Shown here piece by piece: positions 36,626 to 45,985 of a stretch of DNA of 64,000 nt. Location: NCBI GenBank assembly GCA_963798775.1, contig CAWCUK010000003.1, positions 682,001 through 746,000 of the forward strand. Direction: 5' to 3'. Numbering within the stretch: position 1 is the stretch's first letter; the number at the start of each line of letters is the position of its first letter. This DNA comes from CAWCUK01 sp963798775. Its GTDB lineage: Bacteria; Bacteroidota; Ignavibacteria; Ignavibacteriales; Ignavibacteriaceae. Position numbers and translations under genes: made by a program. Below the pieces are notes generated by a model. That model was not told where the DNA came from. It saw nothing but the letters and a program-made list of their open reading frames with translations, and did not search any database.

Positions 36626-37858
36626 ATGAATCAGAAAAAACTTTATAAAACAGTTGAGTCAATTGCCTCTCAAACTTTTTCTAATGAAAAAGAGATGCTG
36701 GCGTCGGTGCTTAATCAAATAGTAGATAACGATACTATTAATGTAAACGGCGGCAGAATCTGGAAACTTGATATAGAAACCGGAACTTATTGTTTATTAT
36801 ATCAAACGGGAACAATAGAAGAAATAAATCCGGAATTCAGAATTGTAATCTCCGATTACCCGATATTCGATCTTATTGCAAAAGAACGGACAATTATGGG
36901 AAGCGAAACTAATGAAGTTTTAAGAAAAAAAGGTATCTTCAAATATTCCGCTTCAGGAGTTGGCGATAAAGCCAAAGTAAACGGAAAGCTTTATTTTGAA
37001 TATCTTCTAGCCTTAAACAGCGAAGAAATAAATGATGATTTTAAAACTACCTTAAATATTATTTCTACGGCTCTTACTTCACAAATTAAACAAAAGCGTT
37101 ATTCTCATCGTGCCAAAACTTTGCGGGCGGATTTAGATAAAGCACGGGAACTTCAGAAAAGTATTCTTCCCGAGCATGAATATAGATTTCATAATTATGA
37201 AATTTTCGGCGTTACGGATCCGGCGGAAATTGTGGGAGGCGATTTTTTTGATTATCTCCAAATAGGAAATGATATGGAGAGATTAGGAATTGCTGTAGGT
37301 GATGCCGCCAGTAAAGGTGTAAGCGCTGCGGCCGAGGCAATGTATATTTCCGGCGCTTTAAGGATGGCATCTAATTTCGAAATTAAAATTTCTCCTTTAA
37401 TGAAAAGGATGAACGAACTTGTAAATAAAATTTTTGCCGATGATAAATTCGCGTCACTTTTTTACGGGGAGCTTTATACAGATCAAAATGGTTTATTTTT
37501 ATTCGCGAATGCCGGACATAACCCGCCAATATTTTTAAGAAACGGTTCCGATGAAATAATTCTTTTGAAACCTACGGGGCCTGTGCTTGGCCCGGCACCT
37601 AATGCAAGGTATGTTTTAGATAATATTAATTTCCAAAAAGATGACGTACTTGTAATTTATTCTGACGGTGTTACCGATTCGGCTGATTCTGATTTCAATA
37701 ATTACGGTGAGGACAGGCTTAATAATCTTCTTAAGAAAATAAAACATTTAAGCCCAAAAGAAATTACTTATTCTATTTTAGATGATGTTATACAATTCTC
37801 TAAAAACGGACAGTATAGCGATGATAAAACAATCGTAGTTATTAAGAGAATCAAATAA
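36626..37858 (+). CDS. Cytoplasmic GAF-PP2C serine phosphatase (RsbU-like)
   Basis: A 410-residue soluble protein with an N-terminal GAF-like domain (about 1-150), a helical linker (LRADLDKARELQKSIL) and a SpoIIE-type PP2C domain with VGGDFFDYL, VGDAASKGVSAA, NAGHNPPIF, IYSDGVTDS and YSDDKTIVV. The usual GDVSGKG motif is GDAASKG here, a change in the metal-loop motif but with the aspartate kept. It is the fourth such phosphatase in the window, with no STAS or RsbW partner nearby, so its substrate may be encoded elsewhere. Confidence 0.88.
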   Translation: MNQKKLYKTVESIASQTFSNEKEMLASVLNQIVDNDTINVNGGRIWKLDIETGTYCLLYQTGTIEEINPEFRIVISDYPIFDLIAKERTIMGSETNEVLRKKGIFKYSASGVGDKAKVNGKLYFEYLLALNSEEINDDFKTTLNIISTALTSQIKQKRYSHRAKTLRADLDKARELQKSILPEHEYRFHNYEIFGVTDPAEIVGGDFFDYLQIGNDMERLGIAVGDAASKGVSAAAEAMYISGALRMASNFEIKISPLMKRMNELVNKIFADDKFASLFYGELYTDQNGLFLFANAGHNPPIFLRNGSDEIILLKPTGPVLGPAPNARYVLDNINFQKDDVLVIYSDGVTDSADSDFNNYGEDRLNNLLKKIKHLSPKEITYSILDDVIQFSKNGQYSDDKTIVVIKRIK

Positions 37859-37937
37859 AATTTTATTGTTTAACTTATCACAGTTAAGCAGGAGAATTTC
37901 ACTTTAATTTAAAACTATAAAATTAAAGGGCTTAAAA

Positions 37938-39302
37938 ATGATTAGATCTATAAATCCGGCAAACGGAGATGAAATATACAGCTACGAAGAAATGAGTAAG
38001 GAGCAAGTCGGCAAAATTGTTGATGACGCGGACGAAGCTTTTAATAATTGGCAGAGAACTTCATTTGACGAACGCACAAAATTAATGAAAAAAGCCGCGT
38101 CAATTTTAAAATTGAAAACAGATCATTTTGCTGAAATAATGACTTTGGAAATGGGAAAACCGATTAAACAGTCCCGCTCGGAGGTAGAAAAATGCGCTTG
38201 GGTTTGTGATTATTTCGCGGATAATGCGGAAAATTTTTTGGCTGATGAACCTGTTGAAACAGATGCCGCAAAAAGTTTTGTAACATATAATCCTCTTGGT
38301 GTTATTCTGGCGATTATGCCCTGGAATTTTCCGTATTGGCAGGTATTTCGTTTTGCCGCTCCAAATTTAATGGCGGGAAACGCGGGAGTTTTAAAACATG
38401 CTTCCAATGTTTCCGGATGCGCGTTAGCTATTGAAGAATTATTTAAGGAAGCCGGTTTTCCGGAAAATTTATTCCGCAGTTTAATTCTCCCTTCAAAAGA
38501 TATCGCGGATGTAATTCATAATCCAAAAATTAAAGCCGTAACATTAACAGGAAGTGTACCTGCCGGGAAAGCAGTAGCTAAAGAAGCAGGTTCCGTTTTA
38601 AAGAAAACTGTTCTAGAATTAGGAGGAAGTGATCCTTATCTTATTTTAGAAGATGCTGAACTAGAGGAAGCGGTTAACACTTGTGTAACTTCTCGTATAC
38701 TTAACGGGGGGCAAAGTTGTATAGCCGCAAAAAGATTTATTGTTGTCGATTCTATATATAAAAAATTTGAAGAAATGTTTGTAGAAAAGATGCGGCAGAA
38801 AAAAATGGGCGATCCTTTTGATGAGAATATTGATTTAGGCCCGCAAGCCAGGAATGATTTAAGAGATGATTTACATAAACAAGTTGAAGATAGTTTGAAA
38901 AACGGAGCTAAACTTTTATTAGGAGGAGAAATTCCTGCTCAAAAAGGGGCTTATTATCCTCCGACAGTTTTAGCGAATGTTTCTCCCGGAATGCCGGCGT
39001 ATGAAGAAGAATTATTTGGTCCGGTTGCCTCATTAATTCGCGTAAAAAGTGAACAGGACGGAATAATTGTAGCAAATGATACTTCCTTTGGATTAGGCGC
39101 TGCGGTTTTTACTTCCGATACTGAAAGAGGTGAAAGGATTGCGAAGAATGAATTGAAGGCCGGAAATTGTTTTGTAAATTCACTTGTTAAATCGGATCCT
39201 AGATTACCTTTCGGCGGAGTAAAAGAATCGGGTTACGGTAGGGAACTTTCGCCAATAGGCATTAAGGAATTTATGAATACTAAAACAGTGTATATTAAAT
39301 AA
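37938..39302 (+). CDS. NAD(P)-dependent aldehyde dehydrogenase (succinate-semialdehyde type)
   Basis: A 454-residue aldehyde dehydrogenase. It has MPWNFPYWQVFRFAAP in the cofactor region, the general base glutamate in LELGGSDPYL and the catalytic cysteine in GGQSCIAAKRF. The length and these motifs place it in the short, GabD/Sad-like group that oxidises succinate semialdehyde or similar aldehydes. No GABA transaminase is present nearby, so the true substrate is open. Its stop codon is one base from the stop of the convergent ZIP gene. Confidence 0.9.
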   Translation: MIRSINPANGDEIYSYEEMSKEQVGKIVDDADEAFNNWQRTSFDERTKLMKKAASILKLKTDHFAEIMTLEMGKPIKQSRSEVEKCAWVCDYFADNAENFLADEPVETDAAKSFVTYNPLGVILAIMPWNFPYWQVFRFAAPNLMAGNAGVLKHASNVSGCALAIEELFKEAGFPENLFRSLILPSKDIADVIHNPKIKAVTLTGSVPAGKAVAKEAGSVLKKTVLELGGSDPYLILEDAELEEAVNTCVTSRILNGGQSCIAAKRFIVVDSIYKKFEEMFVEKMRQKKMGDPFDENIDLGPQARNDLRDDLHKQVEDSLKNGAKLLLGGEIPAQKGAYYPPTVLANVSPGMPAYEEELFGPVASLIRVKSEQDGIIVANDTSFGLGAAVFTSDTERGERIAKNELKAGNCFVNSLVKSDPRLPFGGVKESGYGRELSPIGIKEFMNTKTVYIK

Positions 39303-39303
39303 T

Positions 39304-40062
39304 TTATCCCCCTAATTTGGAAAGAATAAAAGCTACTAAAAATCCAAATACTGTAATTAGACCGGCTAAATCATGAACTTCTTCAAATGCTTCGGGAATC
39401 ATAGTATCCGCAAGCATAGCCAAAATTGCTCCCGCAGCCACTGCATTTGTTGCAGCAACAACTTCTTCCGAAAAATTTTGAAAAACCGAATATCCCACAA
39501 GAGCCGCTAAACCTGAGGCTAAAGCTATACTAATCCAAACTCCGAAAACATATTTTGGCGAACGTCCGGCTTTTTTCATTCCCGCTGAGCTGGATAATCC
39601 CTCGGGTACATTTGATAAAAAAATTGCGGTTACGGCAACAAAACTTACAGCGCCCCCCTTAAGCATACTTAATCCAATTACAATTGATTCGGGAATTCCG
39701 TCAAGAAGAGAACCAACGGCAATAGCCATACCGCTTCCTCCTTCATCATTATTGGAAGCCTGTTTTTCTCCCGATCTTTTACGATGCTTAGCTCCTTTTT
39801 TTGATAAAATATAGTTGATGATTGAATAGACGAAGGCCCCGCCGAGAAATCCAATCGAAGTAGAATCGTATCCGCCTATTTTATAAGCTTCATCCATCAA
39901 TTCAAAAGAAAGCGCAGAAATTAAAACTCCGCTTCCGAATGCCATTATTGACGCAATAACTCTTTTAGGAACTTTTAAATAATAACCAATGGCGGCTCCA
40001 ATAATTAAAGCCGCTCCGGCAAACAAACCCCAAAAGCCAGCTTCAAATAATTTGGGAATCAT
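39304..40062 (-). CDS. ZIP-family divalent metal transporter
   Basis: A 252-residue membrane protein with about eight helices. The paired metal-site motifs are GSLLDGIPESIVIG and FLSNVPEGLSSSAG, the second matching the N-x-P-E-G core of ZIP helix 4 or 5, with serine in place of the usual preceding histidine. A cytoplasmic loop rich in Lys, Arg and Gly lies after the third helix (KHRKRSGEK). It probably takes up zinc or another divalent ion. Transcribed alone, tail to tail with the aldehyde dehydrogenase. Confidence 0.88.
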   Translation of the reverse strand: MIPKLFEAGFWGLFAGAALIIGAAIGYYLKVPKRVIASIMAFGSGVLISALSFELMDEAYKIGGYDSTSIGFLGGAFVYSIINYILSKKGAKHRKRSGEKQASNNDEGGSGMAIAVGSLLDGIPESIVIGLSMLKGGAVSFVAVTAIFLSNVPEGLSSSAGMKKAGRSPKYVFGVWISIALASGLAALVGYSVFQNFSEEVVAATNAVAAGAILAMLADTMIPEAFEEVHDLAGLITVFGFLVAFILSKLGG

Positions 40063-40421
40063 AAAAAATTCATGTTTAAAATGTTATAAATTATTAAAGA
40101 AATGTCTCTTTTTATAATAAGAAAAATATTTTTAATTACTTGTGCTAATGCCAAAAGAGATTTAAAAGTAATAAATAAATTAAAGAGTGAAGTGATATTG
40201 ATTAAAAAATTTTATAATATAAATACAAGTTAATTTTATGCTGTTAGATATTTTTAAATTTATTACAGCCGGATTTATCTCCAAAAAATTAGTCTTGATA
40301 AAAATTAATATTCACGAATTTTTATGCTCTTCATCTTAAAATCTTTATTTTCAAGTGACGCAACCAAGAATATTTTTTTATAATTTTCCTTATTATTTCA
40401 ATTTAATAATAATAGGATTTC
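40063..40421. other. 359-bp AT-rich intergenic region
   Basis: Lies between the divergent ZIP and MgtC/DUF4010 genes. I found no gene, RNA fold or repeat here beyond AT-rich sequence. It must contain promoters for both divergent genes, but none stands out. Confidence 0.5.
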
Positions 40422-41744
40422 ATGCTGCCGGGATTTCAAGATACCATTAAATTTTTACCCGATTATTTAGTCTCCACTAATTCAAATCTGGAAAGTGAAG
40501 ACTTATTTGTTCTTGTTCAAAAATTAGCTATTGCTGTTTTAATTGGCGCTTTTATCGGGCTTGAAAGAGAGCATTCGCGGCCTCATGATGAAAAAACATT
40601 TGCCGGAATAAGAACCTTTCCATTAATTTCAATTTTAGGTTTTACAGCCGCTCTTATTGCGTCAATCACTACTATATGGGTATACGCCGCAGTTTTTATC
40701 GGTTTTTCCTCACTTGTAACTTCCGCGCATATCTTTTCAGCAAAAAAAGGCAGGCTGGGGGGAACATCAGAAATTTCAACTTTATTAGTTTTTGTACTGG
40801 GTTCTCTGGTATATTGGAATTTTATGATTTTAGCCGCAGTAATAACTGTTATTATTGCACTATTTCTTACTCTTAAAATTCAGCTACATCGTTTTGTGGG
40901 TAAAATTAATGAAGAAGATCTTTATGCCACGCTTAAATTGGCTCTAATTACAGTTATAGTGCTGCCACTTTTGCCCGATAAAACCTACGGTCCGTTGAAT
41001 GTTTTAAACCCCCGTTTGATCTGGTATATGGTGATTTTTATTAGCGGAATCAGTTTTGTAGGCTATATCTTGATAAAATTTTACGGTAAGGATAAGGGAA
41101 TTGCAATTACCGGTTTAATGGGCGGTTTGGTTTCCAGTACTGCGGTTACATTTTCTTTATCTAAAAAAAGTAAGGCTAACGCAAATCTTTCGGGTGAATT
41201 CGGTACAGGAATTATTCTTGCCTCTTCGGTTATGTTTCCGCGAGTTTTCATAATTATTTTAGTTTTAAATAATTCATTAGTTCCTGAAGTGTGGCTTCCT
41301 TTAATGATTTTTTCTATTGTCGGCGGGATAATTAGTTATTTCATTTCTAAAAAATTTAAACATGAAAAACATGAAGCAATTGATCTTAAAAATCCTTTTG
41401 AACTTAGGTCAGCTTTACTTTTCGGTGTTGTATTCGGAGTTATAATATTTGTTTCGAAAGCGGCAGAAGTTTATATGGGAGCCGGAGGAATTTATGTAGC
41501 CAGCGGTTTAGGCGGATTAACTAATATTGACGCGATTGTACTTTCACTTGCCAAACTTTCTAAGAACGGAATAAATATTAAAACTGCCGGCGCTGCTTTA
41601 ATATTGGCTTTAATCGCTAATACTATTTTCAAAGCAATTATTACAATAACTTTAGGTTCAAAGGAATTGAAAAGATATACGCTTCCCGGTTTCGGTGTTC
41701 TGGCTGTTATTTTAGCAGGATATTTTTTTGTTATTGTTTTATAA
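40422..41744 (+). CDS. MgtC/SapB-family membrane protein with DUF4010 domain
   Basis: A 440-residue polytopic membrane protein. The N-terminal MgtC-like domain (about 20-170) has AVLIGAFIGLEREHSRP and FAGIRTFPLI, and the C-terminal half matches the DUF4010 region (GLMGGLVSSTAVTFSLS, then GLGGLTNIDAIVLSLAKL), together about 12 helices. MgtC proteins are linked to growth at low magnesium and acid, but the two-domain type is of unknown function. It is a single transcription unit ending in a clear hairpin. Confidence 0.88.
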   Translation: MLPGFQDTIKFLPDYLVSTNSNLESEDLFVLVQKLAIAVLIGAFIGLEREHSRPHDEKTFAGIRTFPLISILGFTAALIASITTIWVYAAVFIGFSSLVTSAHIFSAKKGRLGGTSEISTLLVFVLGSLVYWNFMILAAVITVIIALFLTLKIQLHRFVGKINEEDLYATLKLALITVIVLPLLPDKTYGPLNVLNPRLIWYMVIFISGISFVGYILIKFYGKDKGIAITGLMGGLVSSTAVTFSLSKKSKANANLSGEFGTGIILASSVMFPRVFIIILVLNNSLVPEVWLPLMIFSIVGGIISYFISKKFKHEKHEAIDLKNPFELRSALLFGVVFGVIIFVSKAAEVYMGAGGIYVASGLGGLTNIDAIVLSLAKLSKNGINIKTAGAALILALIANTIFKAIITITLGSKELKRYTLPGFGVLAVILAGYFFVIVL

Positions 41745-41782
41745 AAAAAGCTGTAACGGAGTAACTTCCGAAACAGCTTTTT
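41745..41782 (+). terminator. Rho-independent terminator after the MgtC/DUF4010 gene
   Basis: AAAAAGCTGT (41745-41754) pairs with ACAGCTTTTT (41773-41782), with an inner CGGA/TCCG stem. It begins at the stop codon and could also stop the convergent minus-strand lipoprotein gene. Confidence 0.85.
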
Positions 41783-41808
41783 ATTATTGAAAAATGGTTT
41801 GGATAAAA

Positions 41809-42291
41809 TTATTCACGTTTTATATCCGTCATCATTTTATCCCAATCATTTTCTAATTCATTCCAGGTATTATTTACATTTGATTTAAACCGAACCCAGC
41901 TTTCTTTAGTTTGATCATCAACTTTCGCCGACTGTTCTTTTAGTATTTCCTTCTTATCCTTCAGATCGCTGATTAATTCGTGATAGCGTTTTTTCGTGTC
42001 GCCTTTAACTTTTTCAGCTTCACCCTGAAGTTTATTTATTTCATTGTCGATATCAGTTATTCCTTTATTTAATTGATTTTTATAATCATCTTTTTCATCA
42101 AAAGAATAATCTTTGTTGATAACAAAAAAATGAGTCCTGTCTGTTCTGTTTATATCATTATTTGTAACAACAGGAGTTTTATCCTCATTGTCGACAGTTT
42201 CTTGTTTCCCGTTATCATTTCCGCAGGAAACAAATACTATAGACATGAGAAAAAGAAATAATCCCGGAATTAATTTATTTCTTCTCATCAT
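41809..42291 (-). CDS. Coiled-coil lipoprotein of unknown function
   Basis: A 160-residue protein with a lipoprotein signal (MMRRNKLIPGLFLFLMSIVFVSC, cysteine at the end of the lipobox VSC), a short acidic linker and a C-terminal helical, highly charged part (LNKGITDIDNEINKLQGE, then IKRE at the end) predicted to form a coiled coil. It resembles small stress-associated coiled-coil proteins but I cannot name a family. The downstream neighbour on the minus strand is the MgtC terminator. Confidence 0.72.
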   Translation of the reverse strand: MMRRNKLIPGLFLFLMSIVFVSCGNDNGKQETVDNEDKTPVVTNNDINRTDRTHFFVINKDYSFDEKDDYKNQLNKGITDIDNEINKLQGEAEKVKGDTKKRYHELISDLKDKKEILKEQSAKVDDQTKESWVRFKSNVNNTWNELENDWDKMMTDIKRE

Positions 42292-42336
42292 TTTCCTTTC
42301 TGAACGGTAACAACAAACAAAAATAATTCTATCATG

Positions 42337-42483
42337 TCAAAGCACCCTTCTGCCTTGAATTAATCTTACTATTAGCACAATTACCGCAATTACTAAAAGA
42401 ATATGAATAAATGCCCCCAAATTGAATACGGTAAAACCTAATAACCATAGTATCAGCAGAATTACAAAAATTGTCCATAACAT
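42337..42483 (-). CDS. Lmo0937-family small membrane protein
   Basis: A 48-residue protein that is almost entirely two membrane helices: MLWTIFVILLILWLLGF, then a short turn (NLGAFIHI) and a second helix ending in RLIQGRRVL. This matches the Lmo0937 family of tiny membrane proteins, often induced by envelope stress. The ATG is preceded by an AGGAGG ribosome site at 8 bases. It lies 46 bp upstream of the coiled-coil lipoprotein gene on the same strand, and the two may be co-expressed. Confidence 0.85.
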   Translation of the reverse strand: MLWTIFVILLILWLLGFTVFNLGAFIHILLVIAVIVLIVRLIQGRRVL

Positions 42484-42694
42484 GGCGGCCTCCTATTTTT
42501 CTTATTTTAATAAACGATTCAGGAATAAAATAGTAGGAAGAAGGTCACTAGGCAATGCATATTGTCACAGAGTATTTTAATTAAATGTGAACATGATAAA
42601 AATCATTTATCTTATTTTATATTAAGTGATAAGAAAGAATAATAAAATTTTTACTAAATCATAAATTCTTATTAGTTTTGCTAAAAAATTAAAT

Positions 42695-43423
42695 TTGAAA
42701 AATTATAAACTAAAAATACAATATGACGGCACCGGTTATTCAGGCTGGCAGATTCAGAATAACGCTCCTACAATACAAGCAGCAATTATTAATTCTTTAC
42801 AAATTATCACAAAGGAGGAAATCAATTTAATAGGATCCGGAAGAACGGATGCCGGAGTACATGCATTGGGGCAAATTGCAAATTTTAGAACGGGACGGCA
42901 TTTAGATATCAGACGAGTTCAACATTCTTTAAATAGTATTTTACCGAAAGAAATTTCTATACTTAAATTTGAAGAAACCAACGAAACTTTTCATTCCAGG
43001 TTTGACGCTAAAAAGAGAAGTTATATTTATTTATTTTCGAAGAAAAAGTCTCCGTTCTATCATAATTATTCATATTTTTATCATCATCAATTAGAAATCT
43101 TAAAATTAAATAAGCTTTCGGAAAGCTTGCTCGGGGAGCATAATTTTACTTCCTTTGCAAGAAAAAATACTGAAACAGAAAATAAAGTATGTACCATTTA
43201 TAATATCGGCTGGAAAGAAACTCGCGGTATTGTTTTATTTTATATTGAAGCCGATCGTTTTCTGCATGGAATGGTTCGAACAATAACCGGAACTCTTTTA
43301 AGAGCGTTAAAAGAGAATCAAACTAAAGATTATTTACTAACTGTTTTAAATAAAAAAGATAGAGAATCCGCCGGAGAAGCAGTGCCGGCAAAAGGATTAT
43401 TCCTTTATAAGGTGAAATATTAA
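42695..43423 (+). CDS. truA: tRNA pseudouridine(38-40) synthase TruA
   Basis: A 242-residue TruA enzyme that makes pseudouridine in the anticodon arm of tRNA. It has the active-site segment GSGRTDAGVHALGQ with the catalytic aspartate, IQYDGTGYSGWQ at the start and FLHGMVRTITGTLL near the end. The start is TTG (no better ATG upstream) and the length is typical. Its stop overlaps the SDR start (TAATG), placing the two in one operon. Confidence 0.95.
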   Translation: MKNYKLKIQYDGTGYSGWQIQNNAPTIQAAIINSLQIITKEEINLIGSGRTDAGVHALGQIANFRTGRHLDIRRVQHSLNSILPKEISILKFEETNETFHSRFDAKKRSYIYLFSKKKSPFYHNYSYFYHHQLEILKLNKLSESLLGEHNFTSFARKNTETENKVCTIYNIGWKETRGIVLFYIEADRFLHGMVRTITGTLLRALKENQTKDYLLTVLNKKDRESAGEAVPAKGLFLYKVKY

Positions 43424-44178
43424 TGATTGATTTATCAAACAAAGTAGTATTAATTACCGGTGGTTCCGGGGGAATTGGGGCCGCATGCGTTAAGCTTTTC
43501 GCCGAAGCGAATGCCGATATTGCTTTTACTTTTAATAATAATATAAAAGCCGCGAATGTACTGGTAGAAAAATTTTCTCCAAAAATAAAAATTAAAGCTT
43601 ATCAAGTCGATCTTAATTCTTCCGAAGATATTGAAGAAAAAATTAATGTAATTATTTCTGATTTCGGCAAAGTTGATATTCTTGTTAATAATGCCGGAGT
43701 TTGGAAATTCGGGAAGGCGGATGAGATGATGTTAACGGAATGGGAAGAAACTATTCGAATAAATTTAACCGGAACTTTTTTATTTACAAAATTCATTATT
43801 CCCGTAATGAAGAAAAATCATTTCGGAAGAATAATAAATATTACTTCAACCGCGGGACAACGGGGCGAGCCGAATTATTCTCATTATGCTTCCTCCAAAG
43901 GCGGCGTTATTTCTTTTACTAAATCTTTGGCGGTTGAGCTGGGAGAGTTTAATATTACCGCAAATTCCGTGGCGCCGGGCTGGGTTGTTACAGATATGAC
44001 TAATAATGTTTTTTCTGACGAAGTTTATAAAGAAAAAGTGCGTAGTGAAATTCCAACTAAAAGAATTGCTACCGCGGAAGATATTGCCGGCCCAGTTTTA
44101 TTTTTAGCTTCCGATTTGGCGCGGCAGATAAACGGTGAAATTCTTAACGTAAACGGCGGCTCGGTTTTGTGCGGTTAA
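43423..44178 (+). CDS. Short-chain dehydrogenase/reductase (FabG-like)
   Basis: A 251-residue SDR oxidoreductase. It shows the NAD(P)-binding TGGSGGIG loop, the NNAGVW segment and the catalytic set Ser (ITSTAG), Tyr and Lys (YASSK), plus the SVAPGWVVTDM loop. It resembles 3-oxoacyl-ACP reductase and sugar dehydrogenases; the substrate cannot be fixed. The ATG overlaps the truA stop, and the SRPBCC gene follows after 22 bp. Confidence 0.92.
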   Translation: MIDLSNKVVLITGGSGGIGAACVKLFAEANADIAFTFNNNIKAANVLVEKFSPKIKIKAYQVDLNSSEDIEEKINVIISDFGKVDILVNNAGVWKFGKADEMMLTEWEETIRINLTGTFLFTKFIIPVMKKNHFGRIINITSTAGQRGEPNYSHYASSKGGVISFTKSLAVELGEFNITANSVAPGWVVTDMTNNVFSDEVYKEKVRSEIPTKRIATAEDIAGPVLFLASDLARQINGEILNVNGGSVLCG

Positions 44179-44200
44179 ATATTTTTTAATTAGTTTCTCT

Positions 44201-44662
44201 ATGAATAAAAAGAAATTTGAAAAGTCTGTTATTATTACTGCCGATATAAACGAATTATATGATTTTCACACAAATACAAATAATCTTAAAATTATTTCAC
44301 CGGTTGATATTGACGTGGAAATTATTGATATCTCCTCAACGCCGCTTAAAAAGGATTCTCAAATTTCTTTGAAAATTAAAAAAGGACTTTTCTCTTTTAG
44401 CTGGAAAATTAAAATAAAGGAAGCAGATCCTCCGCGTTTAATAAGTGATTTGCAGGAAGAGGGCATTTTTAAATTTTGGCTTCATCATCATATTTTTGAA
44501 AAAGTAAACGGCGGAGTTAAAATGACTGATAAAGTTGAATATATCCCACCGTTCGGTTTTTTAGGGGAATTGGGGGATTTTATAATAAAATATGAATTGA
44601 ATAAAATGTTCGACATAAGACATCGAAAAACAAAACTATATTTTGAAAGGAATTATCTCTAA
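44201..44662 (+). CDS. SRPBCC-fold (polyketide cyclase/START-like) protein
   Basis: A 153-residue protein with the pattern of the SRPBCC fold, a cavity that binds hydrophobic ligands: N-terminal strand FEKSVIITADINELYDFH, the ISPVDIDVEI and FSWKIKIKEADPP strands, and a C-terminal amphipathic helix (GELGDFIIKYELNKMFD). Its ligand is unknown. It overlaps the start of the DUF2231 gene by one base and continues the truA-SDR unit. Confidence 0.82.
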   Translation: MNKKKFEKSVIITADINELYDFHTNTNNLKIISPVDIDVEIIDISSTPLKKDSQISLKIKKGLFSFSWKIKIKEADPPRLISDLQEEGIFKFWLHHHIFEKVNGGVKMTDKVEYIPPFGFLGELGDFIIKYELNKMFDIRHRKTKLYFERNYL

Positions 44663-45131
44663 TGGAATTTTGGGCAGAACTTCATCCTCAAGTTGTACAT
44701 TTCCCTATCGCGTTTTTTCTCGGTTACGCTTTGCTTGAATTTATAGGAGTTGTATTTAAAAAGATTTTTATTCTAAAGCCGCGCATTTGCTTTTGCTGCT
44801 GGGAGTTTTGGGCGCGTTCACCGCGGTATTAACCGGCAATCAAGCGGCGGATGTAGCAAGCGCTTGGGAGAATAAAGGAGCGATTATTCCTTTCGGATTA
44901 ATCAGCGAACACGAAGAATGGGCAAACATAACTTTATGGTTTTTTACCGCTGTGCTTGTACTACGAACTATTTCGGTAATTAAAAAGAAATTTGAAGGCA
45001 AAATTAAAATAGCTTTTGTTATATTAGCTTTTATCGGTGTTTATTTCGTATATGAAACCGGCGAACACGGCGGAAAACTTGTCTATGATAAAGGTGTGGG
45101 AACTGAATTGAAAAAGCAGGAAACCGAGTAA
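44662..45131 (+). CDS. DUF2231-family membrane protein, one frameshift
   Basis: When repaired this is about 156 residues: MEFWAELHPQVVHFPIAFFL at the N-terminus, typical of DUF2231, with about four membrane helices and a conserved EHEEWANI segment. The frame breaks near 44764 (AAAAAGATTTTT). Adding one G gives KKDFYSKAAHLLLLLG and continues to the stop. The start ATG at 44662 overlaps the SRPBCC stop. Function unknown; family members often associate with electron-transport or cytochrome genes. Confidence 0.85.
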
Positions 45132-45135
45132 TTTT

Positions 45136-45927
45136 TTGAAGTACCGACCTGGCATATTTAAAATTATTCTCGCTGTTATTTTAGTAAACACGGCAGGATT
45201 TATTCTCCGTTATTTTAATTTGGATACATACATTATTATAATCGGATTCAGATTTCATTTAAGTCTTATTCTTCCTTTTTTTATAGTTTTTAAAGAAGAT
45301 TATCTAAAAGAAATAAAACAACTTTTTGTGAATCCGGAGTATAATAAAACTTTATCGCCCTTAACTTGGATTGCCGCGCCGTTAGTAATAATAGGAATAA
45401 TTTTTTATCTATTTAAAATCCTAAAGCTGGGTGATCCGGAATATTTTTACGAGCTCGGCCTATCTTCAATATTTGATTACCCAGTTTATTTAATCTGGAA
45501 TGCGCCGCAGCTCCTTTTGTTTTTCTTTTTTCTCTATTTTTCTACATATAAAGTTAAAGCAAAATTCTTTTTAACATTTTTGCTTATAGTACTCCTTTTT
45601 ACTTATGAGTTTATTCCTTTGGAAAAGGGAAAATTTTTGTATCTCAATTCAATAAACTTTCTTTTAACCGCTTTAATTATTTCTCTTATTCTTCAATTTT
45701 ATTTAAATATTTATTGGTTTGTTATAATAGTTTTTACAATTTTGTGGAGTAACATTTTATCTTTCGGAAGCGGCTCCTCAAATTTAATTCATCTGTTTTT
45801 GGCTGCTCATTATATAAGCTGGGAAGGATTTTTTGAGATAACAAAAAATTGGAGCGGTTATGTTTTGACAGCTCAATTATCGGTTACTCTGATTTTTATT
45901 TTATTCAGCCCGAAAAAGGTTAGATGA
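45136..45927 (+). CDS. Polytopic membrane protein of unknown function
   Basis: A 263-residue protein with seven to eight predicted membrane helices and few charged loops. It starts with TTG four bases after the DUF2231 stop, so it belongs to the same unit. Aromatic-rich helices (LLFFFFLYFSTY) and the pattern LAAHYISWEGFFEI near the end are visible. I recognise no family; it could be related to CPBP-type or DUF-only membrane proteins. Confidence 0.7.
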   Translation: MKYRPGIFKIILAVILVNTAGFILRYFNLDTYIIIIGFRFHLSLILPFFIVFKEDYLKEIKQLFVNPEYNKTLSPLTWIAAPLVIIGIIFYLFKILKLGDPEYFYELGLSSIFDYPVYLIWNAPQLLLFFFFLYFSTYKVKAKFFLTFLLIVLLFTYEFIPLEKGKFLYLNSINFLLTALIISLILQFYLNIYWFVIIVFTILWSNILSFGSGSSNLIHLFLAAHYISWEGFFEITKNWSGYVLTAQLSVTLIFILFSPKKVR

Positions 45928-45985
45928 ATCATTTTTGCTGTAAACTTAATTGTGTAATTTTGATTTCCAACAATACAAGTCCGAT

